From CAZDGK01 sp964505035 (GTDB taxonomy: Bacteria > Patescibacteriota > Saccharimonadia > UBA4664), in assembly GCA_964505035.1 (NCBI GenBank), contig CAZDGK010000021.1:1-21704 (forward strand): DNA of 21,704 bases, given 5' to 3'. Under the pieces are notes generated by a model. It made no database searches and was not told the origin of the DNA. It saw nothing but the letters and a program-made list of their open reading frames with translations. The first letter of the stretch is position 1, and each line of letters opens with the position of its first letter. Below are positions 14,368 through 19,524 of this stretch, piece by piece. A program made the position numbers and the translations under genes.

Positions 14368-15024
14368 TTAGAGACCTCTTACCATTACGGTGCCGCGCTT
14401 GGGGCCGGGGATGGCGCCGGAGACGGCCAGGATGTTCTGCTCAGCGTCAACCACCACGACCTTGAGGCCCTGGGTGGTGACTTGGTCACCGCCCATGCGG
14501 CCGGCCATATGAATGCCCCGGAACACGTGCTCTGGGTAGCCAGAACCGATGGAACCAGGGGCGCGATAGTTGTGTGAACCGTGAGTTTTGGGACCAGTGG
14601 TGAAGTTGTGGCGCTTGACGGTACCGGCGAAGCCTTTGCCCTTGGAAGTGCCGGTGACCTGGACCTCATCGCCAACCTCAAAGGCAGTGACATCAATGGT
14701 GGCGCCGGGCGTGAGCGCTAGAGCATCGATTTCGGCGGCAGCCAGAGCCTTGGCCTGGGGATGCTTGGGGTTGAAGGCCTTGAGGCGGACTTCCTGCAGG
14801 GTGCTTGAATTAGCCCCAGCGGCCTTGAGGTGTCCTTGCTGGGGCTTGGGCTGATGCTTGGCATTGCCAAAACCAATCTGAATGGCGTTGTAGCCGTCGT
14901 GCTCAGTGGTCTTAACCTGGGTGACCACGCACGGGCCAGCCTGAATAAGCGTCACGCGAGCAACGTTGCCAGCAGCGTCGAACAGCTGCGTCATACCGAG
15001 TTTTGTACCGAGAAGGGCTTTCAC
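14368..15024 (-). CDS. rplC: 50S ribosomal protein L3 (uL3)
   Basis: The start is the GTG at 15024, since the peptide then begins MKALLGTKLGMTQLFDAAGN, the conserved L3 opening, with an AGGACCT ribosome binding site just upstream. The 218-aa product has TGTSKGKGFAGTVKRHNF, GPKTHGSHNYRAPGSIG, the loop that approaches the peptidyl transferase centre, and GIHMAGRMGGDQVTTQGLKV. L3 initiates 50S assembly with L24. It is the first gene of its operon here, because rpsJ lies beyond the island. Confidence 0.97.
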   Translation of the reverse strand: MKALLGTKLGMTQLFDAAGNVARVTLIQAGPCVVTQVKTTEHDGYNAIQIGFGNAKHQPKPQQGHLKAAGANSSTLQEVRLKAFNPKHPQAKALAAAEIDALALTPGATIDVTAFEVGDEVQVTGTSKGKGFAGTVKRHNFTTGPKTHGSHNYRAPGSIGSGYPEHVFRGIHMAGRMGGDQVTTQGLKVVVVDAEQNILAVSGAIPGPKRGTVMVRGL

Positions 15025-15151
15025 GTGAGGTCCTTTTACGTCTTTACAAAAACAAGCGCTAGGCAACGAGTGGTTTCCGGCCGGGGTGAATTATCCGGCG
15101 AGACCTGCTCATGTCCTAGATTACCGGTGCCCAGAGGCAACCTATAGATAC
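15025..15151 (-). promoter_or_regulatory. rplC leader (about 127 nt), possible regulatory RNA
   Basis: Sequence between the predicted start near 15151 and the rplC GTG. It contains an imperfect inverted repeat, GGTCTCGCCGG and CCGGCCGGAAACC on the minus strand (about 15076-15109), and no convincing ORF. In E. coli the S10 leader binds L4 for autogenous control. A role for this leader is an inference from its length and position. Confidence 0.4.
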
Positions 15152-15157
15152 CGTGTG

Positions 15158-15187
15158 ACTATAGCTGATCTGAGGGGCATATGTCAA
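15158..15187 (-). promoter_or_regulatory. Promoter of the rplC-secY operon
   Basis: TTGACA (minus strand, 15187 to 15182), an 18-nt spacer and TATAGT (15163 to 15158) form a strong primary-sigma promoter. It diverges from the plus-strand promoter at 15218-15246. Confidence 0.8.
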
Positions 15188-15217
15188 CAGGTTTGTGCGA
15201 GTTTATGTTCTTGGATA

Positions 15218-15246
15218 TTGACTATAGTGCTTGTGTATGTTATGGT
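15218..15246 (+). promoter_or_regulatory. Promoter of the 61-aa membrane protein gene
   Basis: TTGACT, a 17-nt spacer and an extended -10 (TGT then TATGGT at 15241-15246). The -10 ends 6 nt before the ATG at 15253, so transcription is predicted to begin at the start codon itself. Confidence 0.65.
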
Positions 15247-15252
15247 ATAGGA

Positions 15253-15438
15253 ATGTTTTCAACTCAAATCGTCAAACGACTGACCTACTTGCTAGCCGCG
15301 GACGTCGCGCTGAGCTTCGTGTATGCTTTCGTGCCAACCGATCTGACGCTGGTGCGCCACTTGATTGCCTGGGTACAGCTTGGCTTTATGGCCGCCACTA
15401 TGTGGGTGTCGGTCCGGGCAGTGCTCAAGGACTTCTAG
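15253..15438 (+). CDS. Small membrane protein, 61 aa, unrecognised
   Basis: The start at 15253 (MFSTQIVKRLTYLLA) is chosen over an in-frame ATG at 15181, because the promoter lies between the two. The product has two hydrophobic stretches, roughly residues 9-26 (LTYLLAADVALSFVYAFV) and 35-54 (LIAWVQLGFMAATMWVSVRA), with a basic N-terminus, so a two-span inner membrane hairpin is likely. No Shine-Dalgarno is present at useful spacing, in line with a leaderless mRNA. It converges on the next gene with a gap of 9 nt and no visible terminator. No family was recognised. Confidence 0.6.
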   Translation: MFSTQIVKRLTYLLAADVALSFVYAFVPTDLTLVRHLIAWVQLGFMAATMWVSVRAVLKDF

Positions 15439-15447
15439 TCCCCTAGC

Positions 15448-15702
15448 CTATAGCGCAATAAATATGACGGCGCCAGTGCTGAGGCCAATGAGGGCCGAGA
15501 TAATCAGCACGGCGTATTCGACCTTGCGGTCGATGGCGAAGTGGTCGGAGTGACTAAAGATGACACCGACCACCAGACCGACCGGGAATACTACCCAACC
15601 GTTATACTTCAGCCAGATCATACCCAGAATAAAGTAGAGTAAGACCTTGAAGAAATAGACGCCGTCGGTTTCGCGGAAGATTTTCCGGGTTAGCTTTTTC
15701 AT
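15448..15702 (-). CDS. Small membrane protein, 84 aa, unrecognised
   Basis: The 84-aa product has a basic N-terminus (MKKLTRKIFRE) and three hydrophobic segments at roughly residues 15-31, 36-50 and 63-83. Between segments two and three is a polar loop with HSDHFAIDRKVEYA. This suggests a three-span inner membrane protein; the His/Asp-containing loop might bind metal, but nothing else supports this. The ATG at 15702 lies 6 nt after an extended -10 (TGC then TTTAAT) and lacks a Shine-Dalgarno. It is 39 nt downstream of rarA, so it may also be read from the rarA transcript. Confidence 0.65.
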   Translation of the reverse strand: MKKLTRKIFRETDGVYFFKVLLYFILGMIWLKYNGWVVFPVGLVVGVIFSHSDHFAIDRKVEYAVLIISALIGLSTGAVIFIAL

Positions 15703-15708
15703 GAACTC

Positions 15709-15717
15709 ATTAAAGCA
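15709..15717 (-). promoter_or_regulatory. Extended -10 promoter of the 84-aa membrane protein gene
   Basis: Minus-strand TGC followed by TTTAAT (15714 to 15709), ending 6 nt before the ATG. It predicts a leaderless transcript. The -35 region is not convincing. Confidence 0.45.
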
Positions 15718-15741
15718 TAACCGTGTTGGGTATACTAGGGC

Positions 15742-17001
15742 CTATTGGGGCTTTCGAGGCTGCTCGGGCCGGTCGGGGCGGTAAAAACGCTGACCTCGCA
15801 ACTCATCGGGCATGAAGCCCTTGGAGTGCTCAAACCCCGGCTCCCAATGGTAATCCTTGCCATACTCGAGCTCCTGCATCAGCTTAGTGGGGGCATTGCG
15901 CAGATGAAGCGGGACCTCGGCCGCCGGGTGCTCCCGCGCGGCAGTGCCGGCGGCGGCTATGGCGTCGTAGGCTGCTCGGCTCTTGGGGGCCTGGCTAAGC
16001 GCAATGGTGGCGTGACTGAGGATGATGCGACCCTCGGGCAGGCCGATGCGCTCAATGGCCTGAAAGGTGGTGGTGGCCAAGGCGAGCATGGCGTTGTCGG
16101 CCAGGCCGATGTCTTCGGAAGCCAGGATGACGAGCCGGCGAGCAATAAACTTGGGGTCTTCGCCGCCCTCGAGCATGCGCGCCAGATAGAACAGCGCGGC
16201 GTCGACGGCGCCACCCCGGATACTTTTGATATAAGCCGAGATGAGGTTGTAATGATACTCAGCGCCTTTGTCGTAGTGGAGGGCGGTTTTTTGCATGGCC
16301 TGCTTGATGGCCGGTACGTCAATGAGCTCCGGCACGAGCTCGGCCGCCGTCTCGAGTCCGCCGAGCGCGAGCCGGGCGTCGCCAGCGGCCAGAGCGGAGA
16401 GCAGCTGCGCGGCTTCGGGCGCAATGCGCTTGCCGGGCAGCTCCTGCAGACCGCGCTCGATGATGGCAAGCAGGTCCGCTTCTGACAGCGGCTCCAGCAC
16501 GACGACCCGGCTGCGCGACAGCAGCGGCCCAATCACCTCAAAGGATGGGTTTTCGGTAGTGGCTCCGATAAGGGTGATGGTGCCATTTTCAACGTGGGGT
16601 AGGAAGGCGTCCTGCTGGGCTTTATTAAAGCGGTGAATTTCGTCGACGAAGAGCAGGGTGCGCTGACCTAGACGGGTACGGTCCTTGGCTCGCTCGATGA
16701 CCTTTTTGACATCCGGCAGGCCACTGGTGACAGCCGAAATCTCCTCGAAAGCCTGACCGCTGCGCGCCGCGATGATGCGCGCCAGGGTGGTCTTGCCGCT
16801 GCCGGGCGGCCCCCACAAGATGAGTGAGGTCGGCTGGCCGCGCTCAATAAGCGTGCGCAGGAACTGGCCCTCCCCGACCACACCGGCCTGGCCGACGAAC
16901 TGGGCAAGGTCGGCTGGGCGCACGCGGTCGGCCAGCGGGCGGGATGGGCCACGGAACGGACCATCGGCTATCTGACTGTCGTCCTCGCCAAACAAATTCA
17001 T
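15742..17001 (-). CDS. rarA: Replication-associated recombination protein A (RarA/MgsA AAA+ ATPase)
   Basis: The product is 419 aa from the ATG at 17001; a GTG two codons upstream is possible. RarA is a clamp-loader-like AAA+ ATPase that acts at stalled or gapped replication forks with SSB. Walker A is GPPGSGKT (64-71), Walker B is LLFVDEIHRF with Asp120-Glu121, sensor 1 is in IGATTENPSFEV, and an arginine-finger type LLSRSRVVVLEPL follows. The C-terminal half has the RarA-specific DPKFIARRLVILASEDIGLAD segment and the end YGKDYHWEPGFEHSKGFMPD with LRGQRFY. Length is about that of the E. coli protein. It stands in the island between rpsJ and rplC, divergent from the 224-aa tail-anchored gene, and appears leaderless. 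Confidence 0.95.
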   Translation of the reverse strand: MNLFGEDDSQIADGPFRGPSRPLADRVRPADLAQFVGQAGVVGEGQFLRTLIERGQPTSLILWGPPGSGKTTLARIIAARSGQAFEEISAVTSGLPDVKKVIERAKDRTRLGQRTLLFVDEIHRFNKAQQDAFLPHVENGTITLIGATTENPSFEVIGPLLSRSRVVVLEPLSEADLLAIIERGLQELPGKRIAPEAAQLLSALAAGDARLALGGLETAAELVPELIDVPAIKQAMQKTALHYDKGAEYHYNLISAYIKSIRGGAVDAALFYLARMLEGGEDPKFIARRLVILASEDIGLADNAMLALATTTFQAIERIGLPEGRIILSHATIALSQAPKSRAAYDAIAAAGTAAREHPAAEVPLHLRNAPTKLMQELEYGKDYHWEPGFEHSKGFMPDELRGQRFYRPDRPEQPRKPQ

Positions 17002-17008
17002 ACTCACA

Positions 17009-17017
17009 AGTATATCA
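17009..17017 (-). promoter_or_regulatory. Extended -10 promoter of rarA
   Basis: Minus-strand TGA followed by TATACT (17014 to 17009), ending 7 nt before the ATG at 17001. No Shine-Dalgarno precedes that ATG. The -35 is weak, which is common for extended -10 promoters. Confidence 0.6.
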
Positions 17018-17048
17018 CGTAGTTCGGTGTTTGTTTAGAAACTGTTGA

Positions 17049-17077
17049 TTGACTGAATGAGCAATACGTGACATAAT
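17049..17077 (+). promoter_or_regulatory. Promoter of the 224-aa tail-anchored protein gene
   Basis: TTGACT, a 17-nt spacer and CATAAT with the extended TGA. The predicted start near 17084 leaves a leader of about 39 nt containing a GAAGGGAG ribosome binding site before the ATG at 17123. Confidence 0.65.
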
Positions 17078-17122
17078 TGTAAACGGCGATTCAGTCGCAC
17101 CTCCTACAAGAAGGGAGCCACC

Positions 17123-17797
17123 ATGGGTCAACCCCAGGGTAACAGGCCACCGCCGGTGCGTTTTTTCCGGCATGCCGCTTATCCTATGGGTCAACCGTTT
17201 GACGCTCAGGCATACACTTTGCCCGCGCTTCAACAGGCCCTCCGGCACTACTACGAACGTGAGTTGCTGCCGCATGACGAGTGGGGGTTCTACGCCAGCT
17301 ATTATGGCCGGCGTACGGTCTACTCACCCGCGATGTGGCGGCGCTACTGCCAGCAATACAACGTGCCCGACAGCGTCAGGCACGAGGTCGAGCTGGCAGC
17401 TATCCAGTTTGAAGGCGTGATACTCCTGAGGGCCGGCCAAGTGGACGACCTGATTGATAATCGCGACGACAACCTGGCACTGGCCGTGATGCATGATGCT
17501 AACGGCGAGTTGCATGTTCTGCCTGTGGTGCAATGGGGACTACACACCGCCAGTGACACTGGCATGCGCCGGCTCGGCCGAGCCCACCCCAGCTCGCTGG
17601 TGTGGCCGACTCTAGGGGTTGGCGCAGGTGAAGGTGACGAGACGACGGTGCAACTGCCGTCCTGGGCTCGCACGCCGGCCGAACTGGCCCGGCTGCAGCG
17701 CGACCGGCGCCCGCATCTGAATCGGCGCGGCCTCATGGTCATCGCACTGGTTGCGATACTCGTGACGGCCCTCATCGTGTTTGTCCTCTACAGCTGA
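17123..17797 (+). CDS. Predicted tail-anchored membrane protein, 224 aa, unrecognised
   Basis: The ATG at 17123 follows a GAAGGGAG ribosome binding site 7 nt upstream. The protein is mainly hydrophilic, rich in Arg, Tyr and aromatic residues in its first half (for example ALRHYYERELLPHDEWGFYA and YGRRTVYSPAMWRRYCQQY), with no signal peptide. One hydrophobic segment closes it, at about residues 202-222 (LMVIALVAILVTALIVFV), preceded by a basic RDRRPHLNRRG stretch, so the bulk should face the cytoplasm. No catalytic motif was recognised. It has its own promoter and a strong terminator, like the four small units further right, and its membrane segment resembles those of the 54- and 43-aa peptides in being terminal. 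Confidence 0.8.
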   Translation: MGQPQGNRPPPVRFFRHAAYPMGQPFDAQAYTLPALQQALRHYYERELLPHDEWGFYASYYGRRTVYSPAMWRRYCQQYNVPDSVRHEVELAAIQFEGVILLRAGQVDDLIDNRDDNLALAVMHDANGELHVLPVVQWGLHTASDTGMRRLGRAHPSSLVWPTLGVGAGEGDETTVQLPSWARTPAELARLQRDRRPHLNRRGLMVIALVAILVTALIVFVLYS

Positions 17798-17802
17798 TCG
17801 CT

Positions 17803-17849
17803 GTGGCCCGGACCAGGTTAGCAATTGCTAGCTGGTCGGGGCCACTTTT
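17803..17849 (+). terminator. Terminator of the 224-aa protein gene
   Basis: A 14-nt arm (GTGGCCCGGACCAG) pairs with CTGGTCGGGGCCAC with one G-G mismatch; the 15-nt loop includes the palindrome TAGCAATTGCTA. TTTTC follows on the plus strand. It separates this gene from the convergent gene ending at 17874. Confidence 0.85.
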
Positions 17850-17873
17850 CATTAATTGGCCGAAAATGGTCGG

Positions 17874-18437
17874 CTAGGATTTGCGGCCAGACAGAGCCAA
17901 AAGCTTGGTCTGGTCGTCGGCGTCGGCCGCCACCGGCACGCGGGGGCCGAGGCTACCACCCGAGCGCCAATCCTCCGCCTGAGGCTCAAACAGCTCCATC
18001 GTGACTCGCAGCAGCTCCGGCGGAATGGTGTCGTCGGCGCCAATGCCGCGCGCCAGGTCCCAGCCGTGGATCACAATGTCGATGAGCATTTGCTGCAGAT
18101 AGGTCTGGGCGGGCGTATCGCCAAACGACAAATGCACGGTGCGAGTGGGGTCGTCCAGAGCGCGAATGGCGGTCAGGGCGGCTTCGCGGGCGGCCGTCCA
18201 GGCGGCGGCCGGGTCCTCGCCCACGACATCGCCGTCGAACTTGTCGCCGACCTCCTCAATAGTCTTGCCGGCTAGCAGCGGCGGGATCCACAGGTACTCG
18301 CTGGTGAGATGATTGACGAGATCACGCACTGACCACTCGGTGTCGGGCGTGGGGGCGTCCCATTGGTCTGGCTTGACCGCCGCTACGAGGTCACTAAAGT
18401 GCTGGGTAGCTTGGTCGAGCAAATCGGCTTCTTGCAT
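17874..18437 (-). CDS. Mycothiol-dependent maleylpyruvate isomerase (DinB-like) family protein, TIGR03086-type
   Basis: The start is the ATG at 18437, set by an extended -10 box 6 nt upstream and by the peptide then opening like the family; codons further upstream cross the promoter and lack homology. The 187-aa product shows WSVRDLVNHLTSEYLWIP, with His43, and IDIVIHGWDLARGIGAD, with Asp120 and His124. In characterised mycothiol maleylpyruvate isomerase the metal ligands are His, Glu and His, with Glu four residues before the second His; here that position is Asp. The family is abundant in Actinobacteria, and most members are uncharacterised thiol transferases or detoxification enzymes. Mycothiol itself is not expected in a reduced CPR genome, so the substrate is unknown. 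It ends at a shared intergenic region with the terminator of the convergent gene. Confidence 0.8.
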   Translation of the reverse strand: MQEADLLDQATQHFSDLVAAVKPDQWDAPTPDTEWSVRDLVNHLTSEYLWIPPLLAGKTIEEVGDKFDGDVVGEDPAAAWTAAREAALTAIRALDDPTRTVHLSFGDTPAQTYLQQMLIDIVIHGWDLARGIGADDTIPPELLRVTMELFEPQAEDWRSGGSLGPRVPVAADADDQTKLLALSGRKS

Positions 18438-18443
18438 GTCCAG

Positions 18444-18452
18444 ATTATAGCA
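18444..18452 (-). promoter_or_regulatory. Extended -10 promoter of the maleylpyruvate isomerase-like gene
   Basis: Minus-strand TGC followed by a perfect TATAAT (18449 to 18444), ending exactly 6 nt before the ATG. It predicts a leaderless mRNA. It lies back to back with the plus-strand promoter at 18477-18505. Confidence 0.7.
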
Positions 18453-18476
18453 TCTGCAGACCGACTCTTCGTATAC

Positions 18477-18505
18477 TTGCTTTTTGTGATGTTTTGTGCT
18501 ATTAT
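18477..18505 (+). promoter_or_regulatory. Promoter of array unit 1 (54-aa peptide)
   Basis: TTGCTT, 17-nt spacer, TGC, TATTAT. The element GTACTGG begins 8 nt after the -10, at the expected transcription start. A ribosome binding site AAGGGA is 6 nt before the ATG at 18541. Confidence 0.7.
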
Positions 18506-18540
18506 AGTGAACGTACTGGGTCCGCGAGAAGGGATATTCT

Positions 18541-18705
18541 ATGAAGATGCAGGACCAGCCACAGGAACCGGAATACACCGACGACCGAGAAGCCGCCGCG
18601 CCGGACTGGATGCCCACCAAGCGCCAGCTACGACGGGCCTGGATCGCCATCATCGGCGCGATCGTCGTCCTGGGCCTGATCACGCACTTCCTCAACCTCA
18701 ACTAG
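18541..18705 (+). CDS. 54-aa tail-anchored peptide, unit 1 of the array
   Basis: The product opens with an acidic, Gln/Pro-rich stretch (MKMQDQPQEPEYTDDREAAA), then a basic linker (TKRQLRRA) and one C-terminal membrane span (WIAIIGAIVVLGLI), ending THFLNLN. Basic residues before the span predict a cytoplasmic N-terminus. The last ten residues resemble those of the next unit (GLITHFLNLN against GLATGLFTFN), which suggests the two are paralogues. Too short for family recognition; the ribosome binding site, promoter and terminator make it a real gene. Confidence 0.75.
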   Translation: MKMQDQPQEPEYTDDREAAAPDWMPTKRQLRRAWIAIIGAIVVLGLITHFLNLN

Positions 18706-18716
18706 CCCATACACCC

Positions 18717-18758
18717 GCCGGGGCCGCTGCAAACAGCGCCCCGGCCGTCTATTTGATT
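18717..18758 (+). terminator. Terminator of array unit 1, running into the next promoter
   Basis: Stem GCCGGGGCCGCTG / CAGCGCCCCGGC with one bulged base and a CAAA loop (18717-18745), followed by TCTATTTGATTT. The TTGATT inside this T-rich tail is the -35 box of unit 2. Confidence 0.8.
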
Positions 18759-18781
18759 TACATCTGCTTTTATGCTATAAT
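18753..18781 (+). promoter_or_regulatory. Promoter of array unit 2 (43-aa peptide)
   Basis: TTGATT, 17-nt spacer, TGC, TATAAT (18776-18781); GTACTGG starts at 18789, 8 nt after the -10. GAAGGGAG precedes the ATG at 18819. Confidence 0.75.
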
Positions 18782-18818
18782 TATGCGAGTACTGGTGCCC
18801 GACAGAAGGGAGAACGGT

Positions 18819-18950
18819 ATGAGGTGGCTCAATCACGGATATTACGTCGAGCACTCCAACGCGCCACACCACGGTCGTTGGGGCTTGGTGGGGGTCATCG
18901 CCCTCATGCTCGCCGTCGGTCTGGCGACCGGCCTCTTCACCTTCAACTAG
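18819..18950 (+). CDS. 43-aa tail-anchored peptide, unit 2 of the array
   Basis: The N-terminal half is rich in His, Tyr and Asn (WLNHGYYVEHSNAPHHGRWG), and the C-terminal half is a membrane span (LVGVIALMLAVGLATGLF) ending in TFN. Three histidines in ten residues (HSNAPHH) might bind metal, though no other evidence supports this. It shares the terminal pattern GL-x-T with a final Asn with the 54-aa peptide. A GAAGGGAG ribosome binding site precedes the ATG. Too short for family recognition. Confidence 0.7.
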   Translation: MRWLNHGYYVEHSNAPHHGRWGLVGVIALMLAVGLATGLFTFN

Positions 18951-18957
18951 TACAACT

Positions 18958-19002
18958 GCCCGGGGTTGCCACCACAAGTGGCGCCCCGGCTTTCTATTGA
19001 TT
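18958..19002 (+). terminator. Terminator of array unit 2, running into the next promoter
   Basis: Stem GCCAC/GTGGC extended by CCGGGG/CCCCGG across a small TT/G internal loop (18958-18990), then TTTCTATTGATT. The TTGATT is the -35 box of unit 3. Confidence 0.75.
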
Positions 19003-19025
19003 AATGTATCGTTTTGTGCTATTAT
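18997..19025 (+). promoter_or_regulatory. Promoter of array unit 3 (106-aa protein)
   Basis: TTGATT, 17-nt spacer, TGC, TATTAT (19020-19025). GTACTCG follows at 19030. This leader has, in addition, a 7-bp hairpin (GGCCTGC / GCAGGCC, 19036-19054) before the ribosome binding site GGAAGGA. Confidence 0.7.
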
Positions 19026-19071
19026 AATGGTACTCGGCCTGCAAGGGGCAGGCCAGTCTGGAAGGATACAC

Positions 19072-19392
19072 ATGAAGGTTATCGTCCAGGAGTGGGTTGA
19101 CCCGAAGGTGGCGGAGGACGGGCCCAAGTGCCCGTTCGTGTCCTTCACGCTCAGCACGGACGTGGGAGCCGCCGCTGACGCGGCCATCGCGATGCAGGCG
19201 CGCGGTCTCAAGCGCGAATGCATCTTCGAGGCCGAGGTCAGCGACGATCTCTACGCGGAGGTCGACGGGGCCGGACTCTACGAGGAGACCGATCTCGACA
19301 AGCTTCCCCCGCCCGTCGGCGTGAAGAACGTGATTACCCCCGCCATCTACCACCAGCAGACGCTGGATCTGGGGCCGCTTCGCGCGGCGTAA
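19072..19392 (+). CDS. 106-aa soluble protein, unit 3 of the array, unrecognised
   Basis: The product is acidic overall and lacks membrane spans. It opens MKVIVQEWVDPKVAEDGPKC and has a helix-like segment AADAAIAMQARGLKREC in the middle, then EAEVSDDLYAEVDGAGLYEE, and a Pro-rich KLPPPVGVKN close to the end. The small alpha-beta pattern could be a ferredoxin-like fold, but no family was recognised. Codons end almost always in G or C, more so than in neighbouring units, which may mean recent arrival or strong expression. A GGAAGGA ribosome binding site precedes the ATG. Confidence 0.75.
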   Translation: MKVIVQEWVDPKVAEDGPKCPFVSFTLSTDVGAAADAAIAMQARGLKRECIFEAEVSDDLYAEVDGAGLYEETDLDKLPPPVGVKNVITPAIYHQQTLDLGPLRAA

Positions 19393-19416
19393 CCCCTAGC
19401 TCAATCCCCTACCACT

Positions 19417-19460
19417 GCGGCCGGACTTGCTTCACAGCGGTCCGGCCGCTCTACTTGTAA
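19417..19460 (+). terminator. Terminator of array unit 3, running into the next promoter
   Basis: A perfect 10-bp stem (GCGGCCGGAC / GTCCGGCCGC, 19417-19449) with a 13-nt loop, then TCTACTTGTAA. The T-tract is weak. The -35 box of unit 4 (TTGTAA) lies at its end. Confidence 0.75.
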
Positions 19461-19483
19461 TAATGCATTTTTTGTGTTAATGT
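19455..19483 (+). promoter_or_regulatory. Promoter of array unit 4 (270-aa protein)
   Basis: TTGTAA, 17-nt spacer, TGT, TAATGT (19478-19483). GTACTGC starts at 19491, again 8 nt after the -10. GAAAGGA precedes the ATG at 19525. Confidence 0.6.
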
Positions 19484-19524
19484 ATCACCTGTACTGCGCT
19501 CCCGACTACCGAAAGGATACGCGC

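Noticed and set aside
1072..15024. UGA recoded as glycine, as in Gracilibacteria and Absconditabacteria
   Set aside because: rplQ, secY, rplX and rpmC end at UGA exactly at their family C-termini, and no in-frame UGA occurs in the conserved proteins, so the standard code is used.
15025..15066. An in-frame TTG upstream extension of rplC
   Set aside because: It adds 14 residues not found in L3 and lacks a ribosome binding site; the GTG at 15024 gives the canonical L3 N-terminus.
17817..17831. TAGCAATTGCTA palindrome as an operator
   Set aside because: It forms the loop region of a clear terminator hairpin, which explains the symmetry well enough.
18363..18950. A 195-codon plus-strand open frame spanning array units 1 and 2
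   Set aside because: It crosses a promoter, a strong terminator hairpin and another promoter, and reads the 54-aa gene in the wrong frame; only its last 43 codons, with their own ribosome binding site, are accepted.
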